Under the pieces are notes generated by a model. That model had not been told where the DNA came from. It was given only the letters and a program-made list of their open reading frames with translations, and did not search any database. The translations under genes and the position numbers were made by a program. Source: Microbacterium sufflavum (GTDB taxonomy: Bacteria; Actinomycetota; Actinomycetes; Actinomycetales; Microbacteriaceae). Taken from it: DNA of 64,000 nucleotides. Of the stretch, positions 61,712 through 64,000 are shown one piece after another. Each line of letters opens with the position of its first letter. Positions within the stretch are counted from its first letter, which is position 1. The stretch spans positions 2,914,001-2,978,000 of the forward strand of contig NZ_CP078076.1 of the NCBI RefSeq assembly GCF_023101165.1. Reading direction: 5' to 3'.

Positions 61712-63148
61712 TCATTCTGGCTGGTCCGCGACGTCGTACACGTCGCGGACCAGCCATTTGTCGTCCTGCCGCACGAGTACGACCATCGCGGTGGGACTCG
61801 CGGCGTCCGCCTCCGCCGGCCGAGCGACGCGGGTGACCGCGACGTCGCCGTACTCGTCGACCAGCTCGACCGTGAGCTCACCGCTGAGCGCGCGCACGGC
61901 GTCGACGGTTCCTGCGGAACCGGGCGCGATCGCGGCGACGCACTCCGTGTCCCCGGCGGAGTGACAGGCTTCAGCGGCGGAGACGAGCGTCGGGACGGCG
62001 GCGGCGGGGTCGCCCGCCTCCGCGACGGGCGGCGTGGGGGCAGCAGACGCGTGCTCGGCTCCTGTCGTCGATGACCCGCCTTTCGCCCGACCATCCGCGG
62101 TCGACGTCGGCGTCGGCGCTGTCCCCGCGGCGGTGGAGGCACCTCGGGCGTTGCTCTCGCCGTCGCCGCTCGGCCACATCAGCCCGCCCACGAGCACGAC
62201 GGCCGCACCCGCTGCCGCGATCAACAGCAGTCGGCGACGGGGTGCGCGGGGAGCCGCGGCCCGATCCCGCCCCCTACCGCTCGTCGCCCGCCGCACGCGG
62301 ACGGCCTCCCTGGCGTCGGCGATCCGCGACGCGATGTCCTCCCGCAGCATCCGCACGGCGCTGCGGACTCTCGCCCGGGTGGTCCGTGGGGTACGAACGG
62401 CGGACCTCCGCGTCGCGAGGCTCCTCCGGGTCGGGGCGACGCCGCCCACAGCGGGCTCGACGACGCGGGAGAGGTCTCGCGCCCGCACCGGCTTCGTCGT
62501 CTGATGCTCCAGGGGACGTGGGGACACGAGGGCGAGAAGCTCGCACTCCCACTCGTCGAGAAGCCGCCGCGGGACCCGGGGGTGCTCCAGTCGTTCGCGC
62601 AGTCCATCCCCCACCCGGTCGAGAACACGCCTCAGCGCTCGATCGGTCTCGCCGTCCCTGAGCGTCTCGACGATCGACGCCGCCGCGGACCGGATCCCAC
62701 TCCCCTCACCGATGACGAACAGGGGTCGCCCGCCGTCGGTGAGCCACCACGTACCCTCGACGCCGCTGCCCACGCGCGCCAGTTCACCGATGCCGCGCAG
62801 CAGACTCACCGCCACCGTGCACACCTCACCCTGACGCAACCGCTGCCCCGAGGCGGACCGTCGGTCGATGAACGCCTGCAACCGATCGGTGCACCAGGGC
62901 AGCAGCACATCGTGGCCGTCCGCACGTCGGACGATGTCCAGCGGTCCGGCGACGTGCTGTGCGCCCGCGAAGTGCCAGCCCGCCCATCCCGCGAGCTCCT
63001 CGCTCGGACACCGCACCGCCACGCCGTCGCCGCTGGTGACGAGCGCCCCCGCGAAGGGGGTGTCCGGTGATGACAGCATCCGCAGCGTGCGGTGCGCTCG
63101 TGCCAGCAGGGGCGGTGGAGCCGTCTCGATCGTCTGGGCGTCGGTCAT
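61712..63148 (-). CDS. membrane protein with extracellular C-terminal domain, unknown
   Basis: A 478-residue protein. The cytoplasmic N-terminal part (about 1-308) contains VSLLRGIGELARVGSGVEGT and WWLTDGGRPLFVIGEGSGIR, which faintly recall actinobacterial kinase-like or regulatory proteins but lack kinase motifs. A very basic stretch follows, with one membrane helix (about 311-330, LLLIAAAGAAVVLVGGLMWP). Outside are a Ser/Thr/Ala-rich linker and a small domain (CHSAGDTEC, WLVRDVYDV) of NTF2-like appearance. Function unknown. Confidence 0.65.
   Translation of the reverse strand: MTDAQTIETAPPPLLARAHRTLRMLSSPDTPFAGALVTSGDGVAVRCPSEELAGWAGWHFAGAQHVAGPLDIVRRADGHDVLLPWCTDRLQAFIDRRSASGQRLRQGEVCTVAVSLLRGIGELARVGSGVEGTWWLTDGGRPLFVIGEGSGIRSAAASIVETLRDGETDRALRRVLDRVGDGLRERLEHPRVPRRLLDEWECELLALVSPRPLEHQTTKPVRARDLSRVVEPAVGGVAPTRRSLATRRSAVRTPRTTRARVRSAVRMLREDIASRIADAREAVRVRRATSGRGRDRAAAPRAPRRRLLLIAAAGAAVVLVGGLMWPSGDGESNARGASTAAGTAPTPTSTADGRAKGGSSTTGAEHASAAPTPPVAEAGDPAAAVPTLVSAAEACHSAGDTECVAAIAPGSAGTVDAVRALSGELTVELVDEYGDVAVTRVARPAEADAASPTAMVVLVRQDDKWLVRDVYDVADQPE
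61719..61755. terminator. bidirectional terminator with 15-bp perfect stem
   Basis: GGCTGGTCCGCGACG (61719-61733) and its exact inverse (61741-61755) around a 7-base loop. It lies in the last codons of the convergent gene 61712-63148, so coding sequence serves as terminator for both genes. Confidence 0.75.
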
Positions 63149-63308
63149 GCGCCCATCTCACCCGAGGGACCGTGCGCCCGGAGCCATCCACGGCGTGAGC
63201 GGAAAGGTCCGCAGGCTGCGGCTGGCTGTGCAGAGCGAGTCCTCGTGCTGCTCCGCTCCGCGCGAACGACGACATCGTCAGGGTCTGGGACTCGGTAGGC
63301 TGGATGTC

Positions 63309-64000
63309 ATGGCAAAGCGTGCTCCCGAACCCGAGAAGCGTCCTGGGTTCTTCTCCCAGATCAAGTCCCTCTTCCGGTTCACGCGCGAGGCCTACCCGTG
63401 GCTCCCCTGGGCGCAGGCCGGCATCCTCGTCGGCGGCATCCTGCTCGGCCTCGTCGCCGGCTACCTCATCCCGCCGTTCCAGGTGTGGACCCTCGTGCTC
63501 TGGGGCATCACCGGCCTCATGCTGGGCGTGCTCGGCGCTCTGTTCCTCATGACGCGACTGTCGACCTCGGCGATGTACACCAAGATCGACGGCATGCCCG
63601 GCGCGACCGGTCACGTGCTGAGCACCAGTCTCGGGCGTCGCTGGCAGGCATCGGAGACCCCGGTGGGGATCAACCCGAAGACCCAGGAGGCCGTGTACCG
63701 AACGATCGGTCGCGGCGGCATCGTGGTGGTCGGCGAAGGTGCCCGCGGCCGCCTCACGCGCCTGGTCAACGAGGAGCGGAGCAAGGCGCAGCGCGTCGCG
63801 CACGGTGTCCCCGTGACCGTGCTCTACGTCGGGCACGGCGAGGACGAGGTACCCATCGCCGACCTCGCCAAGACCATCAAGAAGCTTCCCAAGGCCATCG
63901 ACAAGGCCACCATGGCCGCGGTGATCCGTCGCGTCGACTCCGTGTCGCAGTCGCTCTCGTCGCTGCCGATCCCGAAGGGCATCGACCCCACCAAGGTGCG
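63309..64000 (+). CDS. DUF4191 membrane protein, N-terminal part
   Basis: The gene runs off the window end; 230 residues are visible. The start is PGFFSQIKSLFRFTREAYPW, followed by two membrane helices (about 38-85) and VGINPKTQEAVYRTIGRGGI, the pattern of the actinobacterial DUF4191 family usually found near the lipoyl synthase and glutamine synthetase genes. The ATG at 63309 lies seven bases behind TAGGCT (leaderless). Confidence 0.85.
   Translation, partial: MAKRAPEPEKRPGFFSQIKSLFRFTREAYPWLPWAQAGILVGGILLGLVAGYLIPPFQVWTLVLWGITGLMLGVLGALFLMTRLSTSAMYTKIDGMPGATGHVLSTSLGRRWQASETPVGINPKTQEAVYRTIGRGGIVVVGEGARGRLTRLVNEERSKAQRVAHGVPVTVLYVGHGEDEVPIADLAKTIKKLPKAIDKATMAAVIRRVDSVSQSLSSLPIPKGIDPTKV

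Overview
The window is high-GC actinobacterial chromosome. Gene content and order point to Microbacteriaceae, probably Microbacterium or a close relative. The evidence is the actinobacterial DUF3000, DUF3093, DUF3159, DUF3710, DUF4193, DUF4191 and DUF7455 families, SepH, a topoisomerase IV pair next to the principal sigma factor, and many genes that start directly behind a TANNNT -10 box without a Shine-Dalgarno sequence (leaderless transcripts).

Regions: (1) 1-2563, a photolyase tail, a zinc alcohol dehydrogenase and a hypothetical protein. (2) 2626-13480, a 10.8-kb integrated element bounded by a 21-bp direct repeat of the 3' end of tRNA-Val(GAC). It carries a tyrosine integrase, an excisionase, a chain of overlapping genes leading to a winged-helix replication-type protein with four 20-bp iterons inside its coding sequence, a group of small one-helix membrane proteins, and a second coupled operon of zinc-finger and HTH proteins. 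One of these looks like a phage small terminase. No transfer, capsid or large-terminase genes are present. (3) 13461-13978, four tRNA genes (Val-GAC, Cys, Gly, Val-CAC). (4) 14-19 kb, a GH13 glucosidase-type enzyme coupled to an LLM flavoprotein, a zinc-ribbon nuclease-like protein, small genes and an orphan MazF-like protein. (5) 19-25 kb, an ammonium transporter behind a very good GlnR box, ZapE, rhodanese plus SufE, and a hydrolase. (6) 24-35.7 kb, an RNase D-like protein, the beta-oxidation pair fadA-fadB, and a lipid-type cluster (GMC oxidase, lipid kinase, AGPS-like flavoenzyme, TetR regulator, GlpD). (7) 35.7-43 kb, dxs, aconitase with a palindromic operator, and a dut operon. (8) 43-50 kb, SepH, a phosphatase and topoisomerase IV A and B. 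(9) 50.9-55.8 kb, two tandem alanine-racemase-like proteins that are degenerate in complementary halves, a divergent ATP-grasp ligase, and a CofE-like ligase coupled to rpoD. (10) 56-64 kb, a PAC2 protein, leucyl aminopeptidase, lpd, sucB, a membrane protein and a DUF4191 protein.

Most worth following up are the tRNA-Val element, which looks like a non-conjugative, replication-competent phage-satellite-type island with an iteron origin and a defence-like cargo of membrane proteins and a possible ADP-ribosyltransferase, and the alanine racemase pair with its neighbouring amide ligases, which reads like an undescribed D-amino-acid or peptide-ligation module. All functional statements come from reading motifs by eye. 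No database search was run.
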